The notes under the pieces: generated by a model | What the model was told of the DNA's origin: nothing | The model's database searches: none | The model's input: the letters and a program-made list of their open reading frames with translations, nothing else | DNA from: Sphagnum compactum | Lineage: Eukaryota > Bryophyta > Sphagnopsida > Sphagnales | Reading direction: 5' to 3' | Assembly: GCA_965153455.1 (NCBI GenBank) | Contig: OZ234497.1 | Span: 1,178,001 to 1,242,000, forward strand | Length of the DNA stretch: 64,000 nucleotides | Shown here: positions 10,541 to 21,428 of the stretch, one piece after another | Position numbering within the stretch: the first letter of the stretch is position 1 | Layout of the letters: every line of letters starts with the position of its first letter | Position numbers and translations under genes: made by a program

Positions 10541-13175
10541 ACTAAAGTAACTTGCTGATTTAATTCACTTACTAACTAGGATTCATTTGTATTGAAATGA
10601 AATTGGATTAAGGAAAATGAAAGGTCCATTTGTGTACGTATGTTCAGGACACCTGGTAGAAGCTCGCAGGTTTGCGGCTAGAAAATTATTCACTTACTCA
10701 CTAGGATTAATTTTCACACTTACTAACTAGAATTAGTAAGTGGTTGATATATGAAATAACACCACAATCTTCGGCACATTTACAAGCTTAATCATGTTTA
10801 TCAAAGTAGTGTACAATATTCCAAATTAGTTCATCGATCAATCGTTAGTGGTGTTTCAAACATCATCAATTAAATGGAGGCACAAGAAATATGCAAGGAA
10901 TGGACGACATGTACGTTCATGCAAGTAATTACTATCTTGCCATGCATATGTTGAAGATAGGATTTGTTGAAATTAGTGGTAGCCCATTTATTAATTCTAA
11001 AGTCCTTCATGGGTGGCCTCCAAAAGTAGATACGCCTAATGCTTCATTTGTTAAGGTTGTTGCATATGTTTAAATTGAATCAAATTTGATCTAGCATCTA
11101 GGAAATTGGATAATGATTAAGAATCAAAACCATCCACGGTTATCCCAGTACAACTCTGCTAAAGTAATCATTTACTTGTATATGGTGGGTGAACGGTCCT
11201 GTAAAATTGCAATTATATTTTGAAGATTCAGTAATTTAATAGCAAACAAGTTGAAATATGAATAAGTTCAATATATATCTTTTTTTTAAAAAACTTAGAA
11301 TTAAATTTTTAGATCATTTCAGTGACCTTTTTTGGGATAATTTTTCATTCTTTTTTGACAAGAAACTTGGGAACTCGTTCATGAGATTTCAATGCAATAT
11401 TGCTTAAATTTGGTGACTTGTAGACCCAAAAATAATTTTGAAATATTAGGAAACAAATTCACCATTTCACAATTTTTGTTTTCCCAAAAAAATTAGTGAT
11501 TCATATCTTTAGTGGGCAAACTTGTTATTAGTCAGGTCTTCATTCAATGACATATACTAGAGGCCATTGGTCTTTTTTGCTTCATTTTTGCTTGGGAGCA
11601 CCCAAATCACCTTACATAAGTTACTCTTGGACTAGTCGATAGTTGTAGCAAGTTGCAAATATAGATTCACAGCCTTAGGACTTTTGTATACAATGCACAT
11701 ATGAACTGCAAGTATGAGCTTGCAACGAACCTTTGGCAAAGACGAACATATGTGAACAAATATTCATATTAACATTATGTGTGTGAATACATAGTGCATG
11801 TTGTGTGTCACAACACCTATTAGCATTTGAAGCAAATTCATACCCATATTACAAAAAATTGACCCATTGTAACAATATCCTAGTGTATGTTACTACTCTG
11901 CACTATTTCTTACAACCAAGGATTTAATGCCTTTACTTAGCCATGGCACTAACCATCCACTCCCTTGCCTTGCGATTACAATACAACCGAGGAACATTTG
12001 GATGTTTGAAAAAACAAACACAATATCTCCTTTTTTCTGGACAACAAATTTTAAACTAAAAGTGCCATTTAGTTTTAAGTCGCATTCACATTCAAGCGAA
12101 TGTGCCCCACCGTAGAATATTGCACACTTGACAAGTGCAGTTTTCACACAAGTGTGTGCAATAAAACCCATCTTCGATTAGCACCTCGACCATGCACTTG
12201 AATGTCGCAGCTAGATGATGTTGCCAAGATTGACCTAAAGCGAGAGGTTCAAGATGCATGTGTTGCTTTGAGTCCTCTACATACTCAAGTTGTTTTGTGT
12301 TCACTGGCCAACCACATAAGAGGCATGTCAATGGAGAGGCCATTGGAAATGGACATATATGGTGGCGCAATGTAAGCTTGATTGTGGTCTATAACTTAGA
12401 ACAAAGGTAACTACATTTGAGGACTGGGTATAAGAATGCAAACCTTCTGATGGAGTTGAAGCCATGGCACTGGTTATTGGATGGGTCCTTCGCTACTCTG
12501 CAACCCAAGTTCACCCACCGTTCACTTGCAAAACTTGCAACCCTCCAAGTTTATTCAATTGCCTGCGTGTGGGAAAAGTGCCTCCTATATGGTTCACAAG
12601 TTCTTAGTACCATGAAAGACAATGAACTTGATGGCAATGTTCATTACATGCAAAAAAATAAAATTATAAATAGGGCAAAAAAAAACAAGTTGGCAATTAT
12701 ATTTGCCATTGGCACCAAGAAGGAACAGTGATGAGAAGAAACTCCTACAATGGCTTGGTGAAAGATTTGCCAAAGAAATGCTCTAAAGATAGCTTGCCAT
12801 ACCTCCAAATGACTAGACAACATTATCGCATATTAGACCAGGCAAATTGTGAGCTTGATCAATTTACCCTTAGACTCATTTCATATGGTCAAACTGTATT
12901 AGACGAAAATCATATTTGGTAATGAAAACCGAAATTCAGTTTTAGGTATTGGCGACTGTAGAGTAAAAAAGATCGAAGACGGCTACACCCAATGTTTGTT
13001 AATTACTAACATGCTCATTACAGAATGCAAGAATCCATTGGCAACATGCCACATCATTTTGCATGCAATAATCTAGAAAGTACAAAAGCATAAAAAAGAA
13101 TGATGTGCAATCTCTTAAGAAATCTCCTAGCCGATAGTTATTTATAAGACTAATCTATTTTCTTGCTAGCATCTG
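10541..13175. other. Intergenic DNA, no recognised gene
   Basis: Two overlapping minus-strand frames (12092-12370 and 11893-12171) and two abutting plus-strand frames (12417-12731, 12728-12922) stand out by length. None shows a known motif, and they look like chance or decayed element sequence. Poly-A and poly-T tracts are frequent. Confidence 0.45.
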
Positions 13176-13179
13176 ATGT

Positions 13180-13430
13180 GGATTAGGGTTGTTTGGAGAC
13201 CTTTTAAGTGATGACCTAGCCCTAAACACAATACTCACGTGCAAGGTCACTTCGAAATAGCCCATAGGTGGTTTGGGTACCTTTAAGTGAAAACCCAACC
13301 CTATATGCAATACTCACATTCAAGGTCATTCCAAAATAACCCATGTGAGGTTTAGGTCTCTTTAAATGAAAATCCTACCCGAAATGCAATACCCGCATGC
13401 CAAATCACTCCAAAATAATGAGCTAATTTC
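13180..13430 (+). repeat. 78-bp tandem repeat, array 1
   Basis: Three imperfect units of about 78 bases. Each opens with 'gttt(g/a)gg.', then 'ccctttaagtgaaaacc', 'ccaaccctaaatgcaatac' and 'aaggtcattccaaaata'. The same family recurs at 15405-15716. Confidence 0.75.
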
Positions 13431-15404
13431 ATAATAATATGTTAACAAAGGTGCGTATAGACTCTAGAGGTTGGGGTTGTTAAATAAGAGTTCCATGAAA
13501 TCTTCTTACTTTGTTTCATTGAAATTGAAAAGATGTTGTATTGTTTGAGGGACAAATTAGTATAATGACAATTGTGATCAAGCCTATCTTGGTGCATGAA
13601 TTTTTCATGGAAAAGTTGAATTTGCAATCGCTTACATGATGAATGAAAGAGCCTAGAACAAGGTAACTCCCAAGTTGCATTTTATAAGTTCAAGTTATAT
13701 GGACCCATTTAATTTTTCTCTTAGGGCAATATGTCTCCTTACATCTATGAATTAATGTTATAATAATTGATTATCAGATTTAATAACATGGGATAATTAT
13801 CTTAAATAGTGATTTCAATAAATTATTAAAAATAAAAATATAATCAATTTAATAAATTAAACATCAAATTAATCAATCTCATTTTTATATCCAAATTTTG
13901 ATTATCCATATGTTAAATTCAAATAAATTCAATAAATAACTATTTACACAAATTTTTTATATATCTGAAGATCTAGAAAAATCATAGTTAATATTCATAG
14001 TTCACATGATGCATCATTCATCCTACTATTAAATAATTATCCTTTTATTTTTGGTTGGATGAATAATGTGTCGAACAATGTGACTTTTTTTAATTTGTTT
14101 TCATGGTTGGACGGGTGACACTTCATGTGACATCATTAACATTTCAAAGTTTGAAATTAAGATTTAGAATTAGAAATTATTGCAATTTTGCAATTATGTT
14201 TTAACATTAAAATTTATCATTTTTACATTCAATGTTAGGATTTAAGATTTGCATTTCATGGAACTTAAATTCAAATTTCATATAATTCACATAATTAAAC
14301 GTGCACCCCTTGCAGATCATCATGGTCTCAATATCTTACTAGTATTATGGATTTCATCCATAGAATAATCAATGTCACATTTTTACATTAATAAACAAAT
14401 TAATAAATCATGTTATGTGTTTATGTGTGGCTAATAAACAGACATGTATGTCAATTGTTATGTGAAAGATTTATACTAATTTATAGGTAGAAAACAAAAT
14501 TGTGAATCATACACATTTTTAAAATATGTATTTGATCAATGCATCACCCATGTTTTGATAATAACTATTGACCACCTCCTAATCAACATATTTTGAATCA
14601 CTTTATATCTAAAACTAAATACCATTTGGCATATTAACATCTCAATGAAACATTATGCATCAACCTATGAAACACATAATCATTTATGTTTTGTGTTGCC
14701 GATTATGGCAACCTAGGCACCCGCCTTCCTACCTACCTACCTATGTTTTTTACATGGCCAAATATTTACTTAACAACCTATTCACGTCCCCCTCACCTAC
14801 TTACCTTGCTTCCACATTAACCTTCTTACTTACCTTCTTACCTACCTACATATGTTTTGCAAAGTTGGCTACCTACTTAACCACCTACTTATTTCTACCC
14901 CCAGCCCCCAATAACCTATCAATTTATTAGGGTTTTCCCTAGTTAATGGACATCCAATGATGAATATAGGTCCCCATGTGCAAGTATTGCAAATAATTTA
15001 TAGTGGAAATAATGTCATAAAATTGTAGCCATTTCGATATATTTAATGCATAATTTATTGAATTTTTTACTTAATTTATTTATGAAATGGACATTACAAT
15101 TCATTTTTTCATATAATGGTTTAGGTTTAGAATTTGGGACATATAAGTTAATTAACATTTTTTTCACAATTCTATAATAATTAAAATAAATTTAGGGTGC
15201 AATTTGGGGAATTTGTAAGGCTTAAGCATATGTAAAACAATGCAATCTGATTTCATATCTTTTTTTAAAAACTGGAAAAGTTGGAAAGATTACCAAATGT
15301 AAAAGACATATATATTTTTGTTACAATATTTGTTTAATTATTGGAAAAATTAAGGCCAAATTTTGAGTTGCTGAACGTAAACACATGTACAGGTATTGCA
15401 AAAC
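13431..15404. other. AT-rich intergenic DNA
   Basis: No gene. Very AT-rich from about 13740 to 14640 and from 15000 onward, with many AATTAAT-type words. Between about 14725 and 14870 there is a degenerate CCTA/CTTA-rich stretch that keeps one 91-codon frame open only because it is low in stops. Confidence 0.5.
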
Positions 15405-15716
15405 TATATGAGTACTTAACATTAAATGTAATACGCATATTCAAATTTGTTTTGAATTAATCCATAGGGGATTTAAGTAACCATAAGTGAAGATCCAACC
15501 CTAAACGTAATACCCATATGTAAGGTCATTTCGAAATAACCAATATGTAGTTTAGATGCCTTTGAATGAAAACTAAGGTCTAGATACAATACTTGCATCC
15601 AAGTTCATTCTAAAATAATCCATAGGTGATTTAAGTACCTTAAGGTGCAGACTCAACCCTAAATGCAATACTCACATGTGAGTTCACTTCAAATAACCAA
15701 TAAGTGATTTGGGTAT
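15405..15716 (+). repeat. 78-bp tandem repeat, array 2
   Basis: About four imperfect units of the family seen at 13180-13430, with phrases such as 'ccaaccctaaa(c/t)g(t/c)aatac' and 'tcattt(c/t)gaaataacc'. The two arrays lie 2 kb apart, separated by AT-rich DNA. Confidence 0.7.
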
Positions 15717-16540
15717 TCAATATATATCTTTTTATATATGTGAATTAATTATTATTTTAAATTGTTTTTATAACAATTAATATATCATGAATAATTATCT
15801 AAAATAATGATTTGAATATCATATCAACATTAAAACCAATTAAGATAATAAATTAAATATCAAAGTATCAATTTGGTTTTTAGATCTAAATTTTAATTAT
15901 TTTAATAATTAAGGTTCAACCAAATAATCAGTTAATTAATATTAAGAAATAAATGATTGTCTAAATATGATAATTAATCATTTACATATCTGCAATATTT
16001 TTTAATAATTCCTTAGTTATATGACATTATTTGTTAATATTTTTAGATTATTATGTCATATGAATAAGTAATTATTAGATAATTATTTTAAATAATGTAA
16101 ATGATTAATTATCATATCCTTAATAATTATATGATCATTCTTTAATCATTTAAAATATTCTTTAATATTTTTAATTATGTCAAATATTATCTGAAATTTC
16201 ATGAATTATCTAAATAATTATTGAATCAATTATTAATTATGAAAAAGAATTATGTCATCATTAGTTAATTATGAAAATAATTATCTAATCACTCATTAAT
16301 TACCTTAATTTTTTTTAACATTCATTAATTATCTAAAACAATTATCTAAAGGTATTAGATGCTAAAGATTTTCCTACCCACAAGGCACTATGGGTATTGT
16401 AGTGTTGAAGAAACTAACACTATTTCTAAACCCATATGTGAATATTGCAAAGGACATAAAAATCTAAACAACTATCAAAAAGGAAACTAACACTATTTCC
16501 ATACTCTAATTTTTTTCACTAGTTGATATTCTTTGCAATC
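15717..16540. other. Very AT-rich spacer
   Basis: Dominated by short words such as 'taattat' and 'aataattatc', many of them inverted with respect to each other. No coding potential on either strand. It ends where recognisable retrotransposon sequence begins. Confidence 0.5.
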
Positions 16541-16542
16541 CC

Positions 16543-18947
16543 TTATGGGCTCACAATGTTAAACCAACTGTGGCAAAAGAAATGACAATTAATTTCTTCC
16601 AACTTTCTTGTTTCCCCAAAATGATCAAGCTCATGAACATGGATCTCAGTCACTAATTTCTTTCTTTGTTTTGGCTTTGAAACCATTAGATCCTTAAAGT
16701 AAAGCGTTTGATCCGACCAATTGTAGTTTATAATTATCTTCCACACACATTCCTTTTTTAGAAGACACAATCAACAGTTAATTTTCCTATCTTGGGTGTG
16801 TGCATGCAAACTTCATTTGGCCACACATCTATCACTCATTCCTTTGGTTCCCCATTGTTGGTCCTCTTATTGGTGTCCAAAGTTCTAGCCTTAAGCTCAT
16901 TCACTTGCTATTAAGCTTATTTCACTAATTTCCATTAATTTTCTCAATCCAACCACAAGCCTTGAAAACCATGTTTTCTTGTCTTGTTGTTCATTATTTC
17001 TCCGCATCAACTCACTAATCCTTCTTGCTTCCATACCTTCAATATTTTTCACATGTCCAAAAGTTCTTGTTCCTTGTATTAAGCTCTTGGTTGAGGACGT
17101 GTATACACATTGGATGGTACCTTTCTCTTCATCACTTAAGCACAAATAATTTATGTTGAAACGAAAGTCAATATGCATCCAACAACTCTTTTTAATATTC
17201 CAACTCCCAACTAAGCCATCAACCTACCATCCCCTCCATTCATTTAACCTTCTAGAAGTAGAAAAAAATGAAAATATTAATATCTTGGACCTCATTTTGA
17301 AATTCTTCATCATCTTTTAGTTTGCCAATTAGATGGCAATTTAGAGCATCCGTATTTTGATGTCATGCGACTTTTGCCTTATGCATTATCTTAAAACTGA
17401 AAATCTACAACATAAAATCAACCCAACGCCCATGTCTCCCATGAACATTTAAAACAATTGCAAGCCATTGAGGTGACTTATGGTCTATCTTTAACATAGA
17501 ATAATTTTGGATGTTTCCTAAAGTGCATTACACCCTATATAGTGGTGTAGCATGCCCCTTTCATGGGGTTATATTTCTTTTGTGTTGTAGATAGGCCCTT
17601 ATTCATAAATGCCACCACCACCTCCTTGTGCCAATCTTTCTGGCATAACATGACTCCCACCACTTTAGCGAACCATTAATCGACATCCAAGATGAACATT
17701 TTGTTAAATTCATGTTTCATCAAAATTGAGGCCATCACCAATCTCAACTTCAATTCCTGAAATGCATTTTGGCACACTTGCATCCATAAATTAAACATCT
17801 TTGTAGGTCAATTCAAACAAAGGGGCTGCAATTTTGGCATACCCCTTCATAAAGTTTCTAAAGTAACAAATCAATCCCAAGAATGTTCTCACATGTGTAA
17901 CATAAATGGGAATTGGGAATTGAACTTCTATATTCTTCCAGGTCTAGCTTAATGCCTCTTGCATTCACAACATGACCCAAGAACACAATTCCTTGGGCCT
18001 CAAAATTACATTTTGTTGGATTGAACTTCAAATTTACTTCATGTTACACCATAGTTCTTGGTTTAGGTGCTCCAAATATTCTTTCCATGTGGAGCTATGA
18101 ATGTTCACATTATTAACAAATGCTTTGACAAAGTGTTCAACTCATGCTTGAATGTTTCATCCATTATGCATGGGAATGTATAGTCACATTCTTTAGGCCA
18201 AAAGGCATCACTTTCTATTCAAAGAGGCCATGTTTGATATTAATGGTAGTGTTGTATGTGTTTTCTTTTGCCATCCTTATTTGCCAAAAGTGGGATTAAT
18301 GGTCCAAGGCACTAAAAATTCTAGACTTCCCTCTCTATGCTAGTCCTTCATTCACTACTAGTTCTTCAAGCCCACCATCTTCCATTTTGTCATTTACACA
18401 TGTTTCAATTTTGCAAAACACATCACATAACATTCATCAAGCACATGTGTAATACCCAACATGCTACAAACTCGAATTTTGAAGTGCTTTCATTCAAAAT
18501 CACATCTTTTGACAAACAATTGGTTTTGCATCAACACTCTATGCACAATCCCACTTGTCAATGCATTGATGAATTTCTTTTTTATCCTTTCCTTTATTGA
18601 ATCCTAATCTTCCTAATTACTAAAGGAGATTGAAACAATTGAATGTGATTATTTATTGCATCCCAAACCAAAGTGGGCATTACCACATTGATGACATTTA
18701 ATGGCAACACTTGAAGATGATCAAACACTAGGCCATTTCTTATTTGCATCAAACATTTCTCAACATTAATGATTGCCACAATTTTGAGAAGAAGTTCTAG
18801 GCCTATCAACATATTATAACTATTAGTGTTTACCACCATGAAGGTCATACAATAGTTAACCCTTCCAACTTTTACCAACAACCTTTCTATTGTCCCCAAA
18901 CCTTGTGTAATCAACCTTGAGGTTGTTTTATAACTCACTTCCAACAA
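16543..18947 (-). mobile_element. Decayed Ty3/gypsy LTR-retrotransposon pol (protease, RT, RNase H, integrase relics)
   Basis: Read on the minus strand, pieces of pol follow in the expected order. At 18947-18594 there is a retropepsin-like end, with a segment resembling the Gly-Leu-(Asp/Glu)-(Phe/Leu)-Leu motif and the following 'ekgliqv' strand. At about 18230-17900, in several frames, lie the late reverse-transcriptase blocks (Pro-Phe-Gly-Leu-Lys-Asn-like and Phe-Leu-Gly-His-Val-like). At about 17890-17500 are the RT connection and RNase H stretches. At 16770-16543 is an integrase zinc-binding His-His relic. Stops and frameshifts interrupt every part, so it is non-functional. No LTRs or target duplication were identified. 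Pol order and similarity were judged by eye from known family motifs. Confidence 0.75.
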
Positions 18948-20488
18948 CTAGATGCATCAAACCTAATTATTTAATTATAAAGATAGACATGACAAACATT
19001 GAGGTTATAGTGTTGATTAGACCATCTAGTATAACATGTTCACCAACTTATAGTGGGAGATGCAAGCTTCAACTACCTCATCTTGGAGTATTCATGTGTA
19101 CTTCAAACTTATACTTTGTAACTTGGTTCAATGAATGCACCTCATTTTTATTGATTTTTTTCGAGCCAACCTTACGAAACTTTCTAAATGCTCAAGTTTT
19201 CATGGTATCAACATTATTGTTTCTATGGAAGAAAATGAAAATTTTCCTTTGACAAAGTGCACCAATATTTTTGATTGAGAATGTTGTCCAACACACCAAA
19301 ATAATCAAGAGTTTTTTTTCTATTTTTATGTATTTTCATTTGCATCATTTGCAATTACTTCTTCAGGTGTCATTGGGTGCATTCACAATTGGGTACACAA
19401 AAGGAATGCCCATTTTCAAAATACGTTAAACTTCAACTTTAATTGGTTATTATGATGAATATAACTTGCATGTTATACCATGTTTATTGTTTCATCAAAT
19501 GGGAGTGTACATTAAGATCAATATGGTAAATACACTACGAAAAATTGCATCCGCCGAAACCACCCTATCCTATAATTAAAACTCAAAAAATAACTTATAT
19601 ACAACTGTTATGTAACTATCCTTTGGGTATTAAAACTATTGTGCAACTATCCCCTTAGAAATATGGTGTATTAATAAATAAATTGCCATGTTAGAAAATC
19701 AGTTAATTGTATTATAGTTGCAAGTGAGTTAGAAATGGATTTTCTATACGATAATTTATATGTGTCGTACATACATATGTAATCAACCATGTTTCACTTT
19801 TTCAAAAGTTACATTGTAGTTGCATGTGGCAACTACTTTATAACTATTGTAAATGTGTCACTGAAGCAACAATTATGTTGTAACTAGTGTACAATGTACA
19901 TACATGCGATCATGTCATGTGTCCACATCTCCACCACCCAATATGTGATACATTTGTAACTAATTTTCGATTATGATTCCCATTGATACAATTAGTATGA
20001 CCAAATTTGCAACTATAAAAATTGTATTAATAGTTCAGTTGTATCACAAAATTGAAAAAAATAAAATATTGGGGTTCAAAATACATAAAGTATCTCAAGA
20101 GAAAAAGGTCAATATAAATGTATGGTAACTAGAAAAGAAAAGAAAATGGGTCCTTTTACTTCCTAGCTTGTTGGCATAACATTAAGTACCCAAATTAATG
20201 AGAAAATGAGCCTCCTTTGTGGCTCTTTCCATAAGGTTGGGGGCAATGTTTTTTAAATTGGTGAATTTTTCGCCAAATTTTGACCTCAGAAAATATGATT
20301 TCAACCTCTACAAAATTTCACTGGATTTTCCATGGAAAAAAATTGCCCAAATTCACCAGATTTCAAGAAAAAAATAATTTTCAATTGCCAGATTTTTATG
20401 CTGAGTTCCAGTATGTAGCCAAGAATATAGAAGGATCCTGTTTCTAAAAATAAATAAATAAATACTTTCATACGTGGTGGTATGTAGC
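18948..20488. other. Intergenic DNA between the gypsy relic and the TIR element
   Basis: Upstream side of the decayed gypsy element, perhaps including unrecognisable gag or leader sequence. No gene with a recognisable domain. From about 19530 to 20040 it is AT-rich with repeated 'gtaactat'/'gcaactat' words. Confidence 0.4.
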
Positions 20489-21044
20489 CAGAGTGAACCA
20501 GCTCCAAGCAGCGCACCATCCACTGGATGGCCGTTCTAACTCAGTTGTGGATGAACCTGTACTGAGTTTGGGTCCCAGTTATTTCCTTTTGTAAAATTTT
20601 CATTCCCAGTTACACGTTTGATGCCGTATTATTATGCGCCGAAACTGGCTGTTCTCACCCCTAATTGCCTGACTTTTACAGATAACTCTAATGTCTAGTT
20701 TCACATCCCTTTGGGTAAGAAGTAGGTTCAAGATATAGGTAGATATGTAAGAAAATAGGCGATTACAATTTGGAAAATGTACAAAGGAATAAGGAAAAGG
20801 AAAAAGGAGAATTTACAGGATGTCAAGTTAGTTCAAACTAGATATGTAAGAATGTCTCCATGTCAAAAATTGACCGCTGTAGTAAGTTGGCCGGTGTGGG
20901 TTGTTAGTAAGGAGGTATAGAAAAAAGGAACTGAGTTAACCACCATGGTTAACTAGGGGACTGGAACCCAACAGAAAACTGTTTTCTGTCTATCAAGCAT
21001 CCATCCTTCATGGTACGCTGGTGGGTGCGAGTTCACTAAATCTG
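20489..21044. mobile_element. Non-autonomous terminal-inverted-repeat element, copy 1
   Basis: The left end 'cagagtgaaccagctcc' and the right end 'gtgggtgcgagttcact' form imperfect terminal inverted repeats. The whole element reads as an inverted copy of the one at 31687-32360: its left end matches that element's right end, and its right end matches the other's left end (shared 'ccatccttcatggta' and 'gtaagaagtaggttc'). There is no transposase frame. The CAGGG-like termini recall hAT elements, but no 8-bp target duplication could be matched. The element ends about 380 bases before the start codon of the FLOE-like gene. Confidence 0.6.
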
Positions 21045-21378
21045 GCTAAATTAATTTCTGGATGATCGCCACTTTGGCTACGCCGGTTCCGGGTTCAAAT
21101 CCGCGCAAGCACCGATCCCTTTGTCGTCCGGGAACCTTCGTTTTTCCTCGATACCAAAGCAGGCGCGTCTTTGCGTCGTCGTTGTCGTTGCTGGGAAATT
21201 AGCCGACCTCCTCATGCGCTCGTGGCACAGCACGGCACCTTGAGAGAGAGTGTCGCAAATTCTCTATTCAAGAAGAAAGCGAAACCAAGAGCTTGCTGGA
21301 AGTCGCACGAGAAGAATTGGTAGAGTTTTGAGAACGCAAGAAGTGTTATTGCAAACTTAGGGTTTTAGGGTTTCTGTG

Positions 21379-21382
<4 letters not shown>
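21045..21382 (+). promoter_or_regulatory. Promoter and 5' leader of the FLOE-like gene with telo-box motifs
   Basis: A relatively GC-rich stretch immediately upstream of the gene. It holds two adjacent telo-box-like motifs, TTAGGGTT and TAGGGTTT, at 21357-21373. In plants such motifs are common near the transcription start of growth- and translation-related genes. No clear TATA box was found. Confidence 0.5.

Positions 21383-21423
<41 letters not shown>
21383..21423 (+). repeat. (GA)n microsatellite abutting the start codon
   Basis: About 20 GA dinucleotides run directly into the ATG at 21424, so the tract lies in the 5' leader. GA tracts can bind plant BBR/BPC GAGA-binding factors; a role here is conjecture. 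Confidence 0.9.

Positions 21424-21428
<5 letters not shown>

Noticed and set aside
21085-21107. A 'gggttcaaatcc' that looks like a tRNA T-arm or pol III B box
   Set aside because: No matching A box or cloverleaf upstream and no acceptor stem. Most likely chance or a tRNA-derived repeat scrap.
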